Positions 54,476-62,665 of a stretch of 64,000 nt of DNA are shown here, piece after piece. Origin of the DNA: JAAELZ01 sp965209105. Its GTDB lineage: Bacteria > Pseudomonadota > Gammaproteobacteria > Arenicellales > Poriferihabitantaceae. Numbering within the stretch: position 1 is the first letter of the stretch; each line of letters starts with the position of its first letter. The translations under genes were made by a program, and so were the position numbers. Location: assembly GCA_965209105.1 (NCBI GenBank), contig CBDBQB010000030.1, positions 41,281 to 105,280 of the forward strand. The letters run 5' to 3'. The notes under the pieces are model-generated. The model was not told the DNA's origin. It searched no databases and saw nothing but the letters and a program-made list of their open reading frames with translations.

Positions 54476-55205
54476 ATGACAGATTTTTTTACGAGTAAAC
54501 ACTCGTTGTCTGCACAGTTAACATTACCGATAGAGATAAACGAGGCACAAAGCTTCGATAATTTTGTCGATATGCCTAACGCGGCTGTGGTCACCCGGCT
54601 TAAAAATCTGTTGATTCAGAGAAGTCAGGACCCTCAAATGGAATTTCGTGGGGGTGGTGATTAGAGGGGAAGGCAGTGCTGGGAAAACACATTTATTGCG
54701 CGCCTTAGTCAATTTAAACGATGATCTTGGCCGCCCCAACAAACAGCTAATGCCAGAGAATATGGCTGAATATTCGCTGGAAGAATCGGTGGACTGCCTG
54801 TTAATTCTCGATGATATCGAAGATTTTTTAGGGGCAGCAGATGCTGAGCAGAATGTGCTTACTTTCGTCGATGCGGTGAAGCAAAACGGGAATATCTTGC
54901 TGATTACCGCAAAGCAATCAATTAGGAGTCTGAATATTGAATTGGCTGATTTATCGTCGCGGTTACAAGCGATGGAAAACTTTGAGTTGGTCATGCTCTC
55001 GGATGAGTATAAGCGTGCAGTCCTCAAGCAGCGCGCGGATCAACGCGGGATCATATTAAGCGAAGAAGTGGTCAGCTGGTTACTGACGCATACCACGCGA
55101 GACTTGGCGAGCCTACTTAATTTATTGGATCAAATCGATGTAGCGAGTTTGGCGCAGCATAGAAAAGTTACCGTACCGCTGATTAAGAACATTTTGAAAG
55201 TATGA
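54476..55205 (+). pseudogene. hda: DnaA regulatory inactivator Hda, frameshifted
   Basis: Hda binds the beta clamp and stimulates ATP hydrolysis by DnaA after initiation (RIDA). Here the reading frame is in two parts. Codons from ATG 54476 hold the clamp-binding QLTLPI and a DnaA-like start but stop at 54662. From 54648 the other frame has Walker A GEGSAGKTHLL, Walker B LLILDDIED and the C-terminal AAA lid to 55205. A run of five Gs (54650-54654) marks the break: with four Gs the frame would be continuous. It may be a real mutation, a programmed slip or a sequencing error. Confidence 0.85.
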
Positions 55206-55208
55206 TGC

Positions 55209-55234
55209 ATAAAAAGCGCCGCTAACAGCGACGC
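55209..55234 (-). terminator. Terminator of kbp
   Basis: On the minus strand GCGTCGCT-GTT-AGCGGCGC then TTTTT, 26 bp after the kbp stop. The stem has eight pairs including one G-U. Confidence 0.8.
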
Positions 55235-55259
55235 GATTGACAGCAAAACTTAGACCCGT

Positions 55260-55703
55260 TTATTTTGGCGGGATACGAATTTGCTGGCCGGGATAAATCA
55301 AATCTGGATCTTTGATGACTTCACGGTTTGCTTCAAAGATTTCAGGATAACGCGCACCCTTGCCCAAGTGTTTAGAAGCAATCGCCCATAAAGTATCGCC
55401 TTTTTCGATTGTGTAGAAGACGGCTGCGGCTGCGTCGGTGGCTTCGCCAGATTCGAGTTCGAGTTCATCCGCCTGCACGTCACTGATGCCTAAAACATTG
55501 CCCGCCATGAGAATCGCTTTTTCGAAAGCGGATTGATCTTTGGCTTTGCCCTTTAGCTTGGCGACGCCATCTTCAACTTCTACCTTGATCCCCTCAATGC
55601 CGGGATTGTTTTCACTGATTAGTTTTTCCAAGGCTTCGGCTGGATCATCGTCTTTACCGAATATTTTATTGCCAATTTTTTCTGCGAAACTAAATAATCC
55701 CAT
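55260..55703 (-). CDS. kbp: BON-LysM protein Kbp (YgaU)
   Basis: A 147-aa cytoplasmic protein that in E. coli binds potassium. It has an N-terminal MGLFSFAEKIGNKIF, a BON domain (about 25-88) and a C-terminal LysM domain (about 96-146, FYTIEKGDTLWAIASKHLG). Length and order match Kbp. It is monocistronic with a terminator, next to topA. Confidence 0.93.
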   Translation of the reverse strand: MGLFSFAEKIGNKIFGKDDDPAEALEKLISENNPGIEGIKVEVEDGVAKLKGKAKDQSAFEKAILMAGNVLGISDVQADELELESGEATDAAAAVFYTIEKGDTLWAIASKHLGKGARYPEIFEANREVIKDPDLIYPGQQIRIPPK

Positions 55704-55771
55704 GATATTTCCTCATTGTGTGGGTGATGGTGTTAAGTCTGCCTTATTTTAATGCTTTGGGCAAACGACTA

Positions 55772-58177
55772 TCAGCTAGATTTCTTCTTGGCTGATTTTT
55801 TCTTGCGGGCCTTTTTCTTTGCCACTTTCTTTTTTGTAGATTTTTTCTTGGTGACTTTTTTCTTGGCAGCCTTTTTCTTGCCTCCGCGTTTTGCTTTTCG
55901 TTCAGCCGCCTCCTTTATAAGTGCTTGGCATTCTTCCAAGCTTAGGGCTGCAGGCTCTTGATCCTTAGGCATGCGCGCGTTTATCTTGCCGTCGGTGATA
56001 TAAGGGCCATAGCGACCTTTAAGAATTTCAATGCCTTCTGCTTCAAAAACTTTAATTACGCGCTCCGCATCCGCTTTTTTCTTTTCTATGATCAGCTCTA
56101 TCGCGCGGTCTAACTCCACGGTATACGGGCTATCTTCCTCGGGCAGAGAGACAAACTTATCGGCGTAGCGAATATACGGGCCGAACCGGCCGATCGCGGC
56201 AGAAACGGGTTCGCCCTGTTCGGTTTCCCCCAGCTTGCGTGGCAGTTTAAATAACTCCATCGCTTCTTCATAACTGATCGAGTCAATTTTTTGCCCAGGC
56301 AATAAACTGGCGAACTTTGGTTTGTCTTCGTCATCTTTGGTGCCGATTTGGACGAATGGCCCGAAACGCCCCATCCGAACGGAGACGGGTTTGCCGGATT
56401 TTGGGTCGGTTCCCAGTTCGCGCGCCTGCATGACTTCAGCTCGGCTTACCGATGCTTCTTTGTCGATGACTTGCTTATTGAAATCCCCCCAGAATGAAGC
56501 CAATAGAGGCTTCCAAGATTTCTCACCCCTGGAGATGGCATCCAAATCATCCTCTAGTTTGGCGGTGAATTCGTAATCTACGTAGCGGCTAAAATGCTGA
56601 GATAAGAATTTCCCAACGATCTTGCCAATTTCGGTTGGGAAAAAGCGTTTTTGCTCGAGCGTTACATATTCTCGGTTAAGCAAGACACTGATGATCGATG
56701 CATAGGTCGATGGGCGGCCTATCCCGTAAGCCTCTAGAGATTTCACTAGGGTCGCTTCGGAATATCTCGGTGGCGGATCGGTGAAATGTTGTTCAGTTCG
56801 AATTTGCTGTAAATTTAGCATCTCACCTTCTTCCATGGGCGGCAGCCGCTTGCCTTCTTTTTCGTCTTCTTTTTCGTCATCCTTGCCCTCTTCATAAACG
56901 GCCAAGAAACCAAGGTGGCGAATAGTCGAACCATTGGCGCGAAATACACCGACATCGCCGGCAGCTAAATCTGCAGCAACGGTATCAATGGTGGCATGAA
57001 TCATTTGACAGGCCACGGTACGTTTCCATATTAAATCATATAAACGTAGCTGGTCGTGCTCAAGGCTATTGGCCAAAGCTTCGGTCGTTCGCTTAACCGA
57101 CGTTGGCCGAATTGCCTCATGCGCCTCTTGTGCATTTTTCGATTTGGTTTTGAATATTCGCGGTGCTTCGGGGGTTTGGTCCTCACCGTAAGTCTCGGCG
57201 ATATATCTGCGCACATCAGCAATTGCCTCGCCAGCGAGATTGACGGCGTCAGTACGCATATATGTAATTAAGCCGGTGCCATCGATACCTTCATAAAGAC
57301 GTTGCGCGGTGCGCATAGTGCGCTGGGCGCTAAAGCCTAATTTGCGCGCGGCTTCTTGTTGTAGGGTCGAGGTGGTAAAGGGCGGCGAGGGGTTTCGCTT
57401 GCGCTGCTTCTTGGTAATGGTGGTCACACGAAGTTGCCCATTAGCGGCAGCATTGAGCGCGGTTTGTGCAGCGCTCGCGCCACTTTCATCCGTTATCGAG
57501 AATTGCTTGATTTTCTCGTCTTTCAGCAGGGTTAGCTTTGCTTGAATGAGCCGTTCACTGTCATCAAGCTTATGGCTGTCTGCCTCAATCGTCCAATACT
57601 CCTGTGCGACGAATTTCTCTATTTCTTCTTCACGATCAACGATCATTCGCAGTGCGGGGCTCTGCACACGACCTGCACTTAAGCCTTGGCGGATTTTTTT
57701 CCACAATAGCGGAGAAAGGTTAAACCCGACCAAGTAGTCCAAAGCACGACGAGCTTGCTGCGCGTCGACCATGTCTATGGATAATTGTCGTGGATTGGCA
57801 ACAGCCTCTTGGATTGCTTTTTTTGTAATTTCGTGGAAAACCACGCGGTGGACGGGCTTATTTTCGATCAAGCCTTTTTCTTTTAGAATTTCGTATAGGT
57901 GCCAAGATATCGCTTCACCTTCTCGATCCGGGTCAGTCGCGAGATAGATAGCGTCTGCCTTTTTTGCTTCGCGTATGATCGCATTGACGTGCTTTTCGTT
58001 TCGCTCAATGAGTGAGTAGTTCATCGCGAAATCGTTATCAGGATCAACTGAGCCTTTCTTAGGCAGTAAATCTCGAACGTGTCCGTAAGACGCCAGCGCG
58101 GTAAATTCCGAACCAAGATATTTATGCATCGACCGTGCTTTGGCCGGTGATTCGACGATGATTAGGCTATGTCCCAT
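55772..58177 (-). CDS. topA: DNA topoisomerase I with lysine-rich tail
   Basis: Type IA topoisomerase that relaxes negative supercoils. The toprim domain has the VES glutamate (residue 9) and DPDRE (82-86); the nucleophile is Tyr306 in ITYMRTD. The C-terminal region has topoisomerase C-repeats (MGRFGPFVQIG, IGRFGPYIRYA, KGRYGPYITDG) rather than the cysteine zinc fingers of E. coli TopA. It ends in a repetitive KKK/AKK tail of about 40 residues. Its 801 aa resemble the form of other non-enteric proteobacteria. Confidence 0.95.
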   Translation of the reverse strand: MGHSLIIVESPAKARSMHKYLGSEFTALASYGHVRDLLPKKGSVDPDNDFAMNYSLIERNEKHVNAIIREAKKADAIYLATDPDREGEAISWHLYEILKEKGLIENKPVHRVVFHEITKKAIQEAVANPRQLSIDMVDAQQARRALDYLVGFNLSPLLWKKIRQGLSAGRVQSPALRMIVDREEEIEKFVAQEYWTIEADSHKLDDSERLIQAKLTLLKDEKIKQFSITDESGASAAQTALNAAANGQLRVTTITKKQRKRNPSPPFTTSTLQQEAARKLGFSAQRTMRTAQRLYEGIDGTGLITYMRTDAVNLAGEAIADVRRYIAETYGEDQTPEAPRIFKTKSKNAQEAHEAIRPTSVKRTTEALANSLEHDQLRLYDLIWKRTVACQMIHATIDTVAADLAAGDVGVFRANGSTIRHLGFLAVYEEGKDDEKEDEKEGKRLPPMEEGEMLNLQQIRTEQHFTDPPPRYSEATLVKSLEAYGIGRPSTYASIISVLLNREYVTLEQKRFFPTEIGKIVGKFLSQHFSRYVDYEFTAKLEDDLDAISRGEKSWKPLLASFWGDFNKQVIDKEASVSRAEVMQARELGTDPKSGKPVSVRMGRFGPFVQIGTKDDEDKPKFASLLPGQKIDSISYEEAMELFKLPRKLGETEQGEPVSAAIGRFGPYIRYADKFVSLPEEDSPYTVELDRAIELIIEKKKADAERVIKVFEAEGIEILKGRYGPYITDGKINARMPKDQEPAALSLEECQALIKEAAERKAKRGGKKKAAKKKVTKKKSTKKKVAKKKARKKKSAKKKSS

Positions 58178-58286
58178 AGAGGCCTTAGATTATTGGTAAG
58201 TTGGGCAATGGTCCGCGCCATGCGAAAATGCAGATGAGTTTATGGTTGAGCACGACAGCTTGAAGCAAGGAATGAGCTTGGTTGTC

Positions 58287-58775
58287 TTAGTGTGAACGGC
58301 CGAGCGCGCTATCGAGTAGCAATGCCTCTGTCCAATCATTGTCGCTGGCATGTGAATTGGAACAGTTGGTTAATACCATGAGAATGACCCATTTAACATG
58401 ATGAATGTCGATATCTTCCGCGTCGAGTGCCATCAGTCGGTCAATGACCATTTCTCGTGAATGCGGCCCCAATACACCGGACTGTTCAAGCGATAAGAGC
58501 AGGCCCCGCGTTTCGAGATTTAGTTTCTCTTCTTCTTCAGGGTGAAAATGGCGCATTGCAAATTCACTGATCGGAGTTTTCGTGTTCGTTTCGTGTTCTT
58601 CGCACATGATGGCGAGATTCTCTAGCCAGTCAAAGGCTGAGTCGATTGTTAAATGATTAAAGCCAGCCTGCACCAGATCAACCATGATGGTTTCTTCGTC
58701 AGGTTCTTCTTCGGTGATTTCCAGCATATAGTGCTCAAAGAGGTAGATAAGGATGTCGAGGACACTTTCTTTCAT
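58287..58775 (-). CDS. smg: Smg family protein (DUF494)
   Basis: A 162-aa acidic, helical protein, recognised by the N-terminal MKESVLDILIYLFEHYM and the EEEEKLNLETRGLLLSLEQSGVL region. Its position between dprA and topA is the known smg locus. Function is unknown. It has no signal peptide. Confidence 0.93.
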   Translation of the reverse strand: MKESVLDILIYLFEHYMLEITEEEPDEETIMVDLVQAGFNHLTIDSAFDWLENLAIMCEEHETNTKTPISEFAMRHFHPEEEEKLNLETRGLLLSLEQSGVLGPHSREMVIDRLMALDAEDIDIHHVKWVILMVLTNCSNSHASDNDWTEALLLDSALGRSH

Positions 58776-58803
58776 AGTTCGGTCACTTTATAAGGCGTTA
58801 GTC

Positions 58804-59946
58804 TTAAACTATCAACACGTTTACCGCCTGAACGCGTTGATACTGGCCACCGGCGAGGGGCGCTATTTCGCCAGCTAATTCCAATTGCAGAAGTATGGAT
58901 GATACAAGGTCAATCGACAAATTGGAATGCGTAGCGATATCTTCCACCGCGGTGGGGGCGAAATCAATCAATTTCAAGACCGCTTCGGTATCCGGATCAA
59001 AGACATTTTTGCCCTGCTGTTCGGATGGAGGTGTTTGGATCAGTGCGTGTTCGAGATAGGGTTTTAGTTCAACTAAAACATCGGCTGTGGTTTCAACCAG
59101 CTTTGCACCTTGGCGAATAAGTTGGTGGCAGCCGCGGCTGGTGGGTAGGTGAATCGACCCTGGAATAGCAAAAATTTCACGCCCCTGCTCGCCCGCGAGT
59201 CGTGCAGTGATCAAGCTGCCACTGCGGGTATCGGCCTCGACGACTAGAACGCCCAGCGAGAGGCCGCTGATAATTCGATTGCGGCGGGGGAAATGATCTC
59301 GACGCGCGGGCGTCATGGGCGGGAACTCTGAAATCATCAGGCCAGTGCCGACGATTTTTTTTGCCAGCGGAATATTGCTTTTCGGGTATACCTCGTCGAG
59401 GCCGGTCGCGACGACAGCGAGGGTCTGACCGAGTTCATCGGCGGCGCCGACATGGGCTGCCGTGTCGATACCCAGCGCCAGGCCGCTGGTAATACATAAG
59501 CCCGTTTTGGCAAATTCGCGTGAAAAGGCGGTTGCCGTTTTTAGGCCACTGGGTGAGGCACTACGACTTCCGACGATTGCGAGCTGAGGCGCGGCGAGTA
59601 AGTTAAGGTCTCCTCGGGCAAATAGGACAGCTGGGGCATCGTCGATTTGTTTTAGATGATCCGGGTAGATCGGGTCTGCGTGAGTGATCACTTCGATTTG
59701 ATGATGATTAAGCAGATCGAGTTGCTGGGCGAGTCGGTCATCATCGACAGAAGCAAAAGATTTTCTAATTTGTGTGAAAGACAAGTCTAGCAGTGATTTC
59801 AAGGCTTGCTGTGTTGCCTCGAATATTTGATTTACGCGACTAAAATGCGCGAGCAAGCATTGTTTTTGGGAATTGTTGATCCCCGTCATGCCCGCCAGCT
59901 TGAGGGCAGCAAACAATTCAGTTTCATCCTTGTGACGATTGTTCAT
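58804..59946 (-). CDS. dprA: DNA processing protein DprA/Smf
   Basis: A 380-aa protein that loads RecA on incoming single-stranded DNA in transformation. The N-terminal SAM/HhH-like domain is followed by the Rossmann domain with GSRSASPSG (about 126-134), SGLALGIDTAAH (about 153-164), FPRRNRIISGLS (about 226-237) and EADTRSGSLITARLA. A C-terminal winged helix of the DprA_WH type is at about 315-375. It lies between a LysM protein gene and smg. Confidence 0.95.
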   Translation of the reverse strand: MNNRHKDETELFAALKLAGMTGINNSQKQCLLAHFSRVNQIFEATQQALKSLLDLSFTQIRKSFASVDDDRLAQQLDLLNHHQIEVITHADPIYPDHLKQIDDAPAVLFARGDLNLLAAPQLAIVGSRSASPSGLKTATAFSREFAKTGLCITSGLALGIDTAAHVGAADELGQTLAVVATGLDEVYPKSNIPLAKKIVGTGLMISEFPPMTPARRDHFPRRNRIISGLSLGVLVVEADTRSGSLITARLAGEQGREIFAIPGSIHLPTSRGCHQLIRQGAKLVETTADVLVELKPYLEHALIQTPPSEQQGKNVFDPDTEAVLKLIDFAPTAVEDIATHSNLSIDLVSSILLQLELAGEIAPLAGGQYQRVQAVNVLIV

Positions 59947-60031
59947 CTTTGGGTGGTGTGAGCCTAGTTTGAAATGCGTATTTGTTTAAAGGTCGCCGAT
60001 TAATATTATTTTTGATGAGCGTTATCAAGTC

Positions 60032-61066
60032 TTAGGGCGTGCTCGCTCGATCACCAATTTTCACCGGCGCACTGGTTTGCATCAAAATGGCGTAACTGAC
60101 TTGTTGATAGACTTTGAAAATCAATGCCGTCGCGATTTTTGAATCGGGCAAATCGATCAGCTTACCCGTGATCGGATCCTTAATCGCGTTTTTATGCGAA
60201 TAGACCTCTAAGACATGCCCTTCTTCGAGTTGATCAAGATCACCACTTTCTACCACGACGATATCGCGCCGCCCCGCCTCGTTAACACCTTTTGGGATCA
60301 TGATGATTTGAGTATCTATCTGAAATTTTGGCCGATGCGGAAAGTAATGGGGTAGTGCGGTAGGTTTGTCTAAGGGGACCAAGCGATCACCCGGGCGAAT
60401 TTCTTGATTTGCGCTGGTGATTTCGAGTGTTGCGATTTTGCCGTTGTGCTCGAGCAGACTTGCGTTGCCTAGGTGGACGCCTTCTATACCGTAGCGCGTT
60501 TTAGTCGAAGGGTTGGCAATGATACGACCTATTCTAAAAATTGAGAATTGATTATTACCCACAGGCGTTAAGTTATTTGCGTAAAAACGCGAGTGGCCGC
60601 CGAGAATGATCTCGCCGTTCACCCCTTGCAGTACGTACGCTGCGCTGTCTAAGGCGCCTTCTTCAAGGATCACAGACTGATTTAAGAACGGTAAAATCGC
60701 GCTGGCATCTATCGTGGTGATTGCGTCAAGGCTCGATATTTCACGTATTCGAGGCCTAAGCTTGTCCGTGCGCATTCGGGTGTTACGAATCAGGCGAATC
60801 GAAGAAGGAGAAATCAGTAATACATCATCGGGAAAGATTAAATGTGGGTTTTCAATATAAGTGTTTTGCTCCCAGAGTTCTGGCCACAGCCACGGCTTTT
60901 CGAGATATTGTTCAGAAATATCCCATAAGGTGTCACCTTTCGTGATGATATGGCGGATGGTTTCTTCCGCTTGAACTTGAGGGCTAAGGCTCGAAAACCC
61001 CGCGATGATGAGGCTGATTGTCAACGCCATGAATTGACGATATTTTTGGGCTATCCGGTGCTTCAT
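60032..61066 (-). CDS. Secreted LysM peptidoglycan-binding protein
   Basis: A 344-aa protein with a signal peptide (about 1-33, ending VQA), a LysM domain (about 39-86, HIITKGDTLWDISEQYL then HLIFPDDVLLI) and a longer C-terminal domain of unknown role, mostly strands, with RPGDRLVP and VGQ-like turns. This protein type precedes dprA in many proteobacteria. It is likely periplasmic and attached to peptidoglycan. Confidence 0.88.
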   Translation of the reverse strand: MKHRIAQKYRQFMALTISLIIAGFSSLSPQVQAEETIRHIITKGDTLWDISEQYLEKPWLWPELWEQNTYIENPHLIFPDDVLLISPSSIRLIRNTRMRTDKLRPRIREISSLDAITTIDASAILPFLNQSVILEEGALDSAAYVLQGVNGEIILGGHSRFYANNLTPVGNNQFSIFRIGRIIANPSTKTRYGIEGVHLGNASLLEHNGKIATLEITSANQEIRPGDRLVPLDKPTALPHYFPHRPKFQIDTQIIMIPKGVNEAGRRDIVVVESGDLDQLEEGHVLEVYSHKNAIKDPITGKLIDLPDSKIATALIFKVYQQVSYAILMQTSAPVKIGDRASTP

Positions 61067-61314
61067 AGATATAGAGGTAGAATGCGAATAAATGCTAATA
61101 ATTTGTGCGAATTACGAACCAGTGGCGGGCATGGTATCCAAAATCAACAAAAAAGTCACACTTAATCACAAATACGCATACTTTTAATGTCTGGTTGGGG
61201 GTGTCTACAATTAGCGATTAAAAGCCACATAAATACTATATAAATAGCTTGTTTCAAGGTTGCAGGTTTAGTAATATTCGGCGCCCAATTTTTCTAGTAA
61301 GACTTATTAACTTA

Positions 61315-61743
61315 ATGAAAACCTATTCAGCCAAGCCAGAGACTGTTGAGCGCGACTGGTTTATTGTCGACGCCGAAAATATTGTGCTGGGTCGTCTGGC
61401 CACCGAGGTCGCACGCCGCCTGCGTGGCAAGCATAAGCCCGAGTACACTCCCCATGTTGACACGGGTGATTACATTGTTGTCATCAATGCGGAAAAGATT
61501 GCGGTGACCGGTAAAAAATTAGACAATAAAATGTATCATCGTCACACGGGTTACCCTGGTGGGTTGAAAACTGTCAATCTACGAAAACTGCTTGAAACGC
61601 ATCCAACCCGGGCAGTTGAATCGGCGGTTAAAGGGATGTTGCCTAAAAATAAACTGGGTCGGGTCATGATGAAGAAATTGAAAATCTATGCCGGCACAGA
61701 GCACAATCACCAAGCCCAGCAACCGCAGACGCTGAGCATTTAG
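61315..61743 (+). CDS. rplM: 50S ribosomal protein L13
   Basis: A 142-aa ribosomal protein. MKTYSAKPETVERDWFIVDAE opens the protein, and KLDNKMYHRHTGYPGG and MLPKNKLGR are the L13 landmarks. The start is ATG 61315; the upstream in-frame region has no homologous residues. It has a poor Shine-Dalgarno. It is followed by rpsI in the universal rplM-rpsI operon. Confidence 0.98.
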   Translation: MKTYSAKPETVERDWFIVDAENIVLGRLATEVARRLRGKHKPEYTPHVDTGDYIVVINAEKIAVTGKKLDNKMYHRHTGYPGGLKTVNLRKLLETHPTRAVESAVKGMLPKNKLGRVMMKKLKIYAGTEHNHQAQQPQTLSI

Positions 61744-61766
61744 AGAAACTATAGTAAATCAATCAT

Positions 61767-62159
61767 ATGGCAACGCAAACATATAGTGGAACGGGTCGAC
61801 GTAAATCTTCGGTCGCGCGTGTAATTTTGGCGAGCGGTTCAGGAGAGATCAAAATTAATAATAAATCTTTGGATGACTATTTCGGACGTGAAACAACACG
61901 CATGATAGTACGTCAACCACTAGAGCTGCTCGAAATCACGTCAAAATTTGATGTGAAGGTGAATGTCCAAGGTGGCGGTAACACCGGCCAAGCGGGCGCT
62001 ATTCGTCACGGTATTACTCGAGCATTGCTCGAATACGATGAAAACTTACGACCCGAGCTGCGTAGCGCAGGTTTTGTGACGCGTGATGCGCGCAAGGTGG
62101 AACGTAAGAAGATTGGTTTTCATAAAGCTAGAAAACGTCCTCAATTCTCAAAGCGTTAA
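61767..62159 (+). CDS. rpsI: 30S ribosomal protein S9
   Basis: A 130-aa protein with TGRRKSSVARV at the N terminus, the GGGNTGQAGAIRHGITRAL core and the C-terminal KKIGFHKARKRPQFSKR whose final Lys-Arg reaches the P-site tRNA. It lies 23 bp after rplM. A terminator follows. Standard in every respect. Confidence 0.99.
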   Translation: MATQTYSGTGRRKSSVARVILASGSGEIKINNKSLDDYFGRETTRMIVRQPLELLEITSKFDVKVNVQGGGNTGQAGAIRHGITRALLEYDENLRPELRSAGFVTRDARKVERKKIGFHKARKRPQFSKR

Positions 62160-62178
62160 TTCGGCGCTGGGACAATAC

Positions 62179-62204
62179 AAAAAGCGGCTTGGCCGCTTTT
62201 TTTT
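62179..62204 (+). terminator. Terminator of rplM-rpsI
   Basis: AAAAAGCGGC-TT-GGCCGCTTTTTTTT: a GCGGC/GCCGC stem extended by A-T pairs, with a T-run, about 20 bp after the rpsI stop. Confidence 0.9.
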
Positions 62205-62296
62205 CAACCCCGTTTTGCGGGACTACATTTTTATTGATCACTCAATGTTCAAATTTCGTGCTAAGCGCTTGTCGGGCACTCTATATTAATATATAA

Positions 62297-62314
62297 TTAT
62301 AGAATGAACTATAA
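62297..62314. promoter_or_regulatory. Palindrome upstream of the ArsR-type gene
   Basis: TTATAG-N6-CTATAA, a perfect 6+6 palindrome in an AT-rich stretch 24 bp before the ATG. It overlaps likely -10 boxes (TATAAT-like). The position suits an autoregulatory operator for the encoded winged-helix protein. Not proven. Confidence 0.4.
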
Positions 62315-62337
62315 AATTACATTTGGGGTGACGTCAA

Positions 62338-62616
62338 ATGAACGGTGACAGTGTGAACTTGTTAAAGCTGTTGGGTAACCCGTATCGCTTGCAAATCGCC
62401 TACTTATTGGCAAGGGGTGAGCAGACCAACGAGAGCATGATTGCAGCCACAGGTTTGACAGCACAATCGTTTACCCACCATTTAACTCGCTTTAGAAATC
62501 GAGGCTTTGTTTCGGGAAAGCGAAGTGGGCGGAATGTGATATATTCCCTGAATGATCCAGCGGGGGAAGTATCTCACTTGTTAAATATTTTGGCGAGGCA
62601 GTATCAGGCGGCGTGA
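62338..62616 (+). CDS. ArsR-type winged-helix regulator
   Basis: A 92-aa single-domain regulator with LLKLLGNPYRLQIAYLLARGE, the helix-turn-helix LTAQSFTHHLTRFRNRGFVSGKRSGR and the wing NVIYSL. It has no cysteines, so the usual ArsR/SmtB metal-binding ELCVC site is absent and the signal it senses is unknown. It lies 50 bp before a BON/OmpA-like gene in the same direction. Confidence 0.85.
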   Translation: MNGDSVNLLKLLGNPYRLQIAYLLARGEQTNESMIAATGLTAQSFTHHLTRFRNRGFVSGKRSGRNVIYSLNDPAGEVSHLLNILARQYQAA

Positions 62617-62665
62617 GAGGGTCATCATTTGGAGCCAGTGAAAATTGTTATATTGAGGAGATGTT

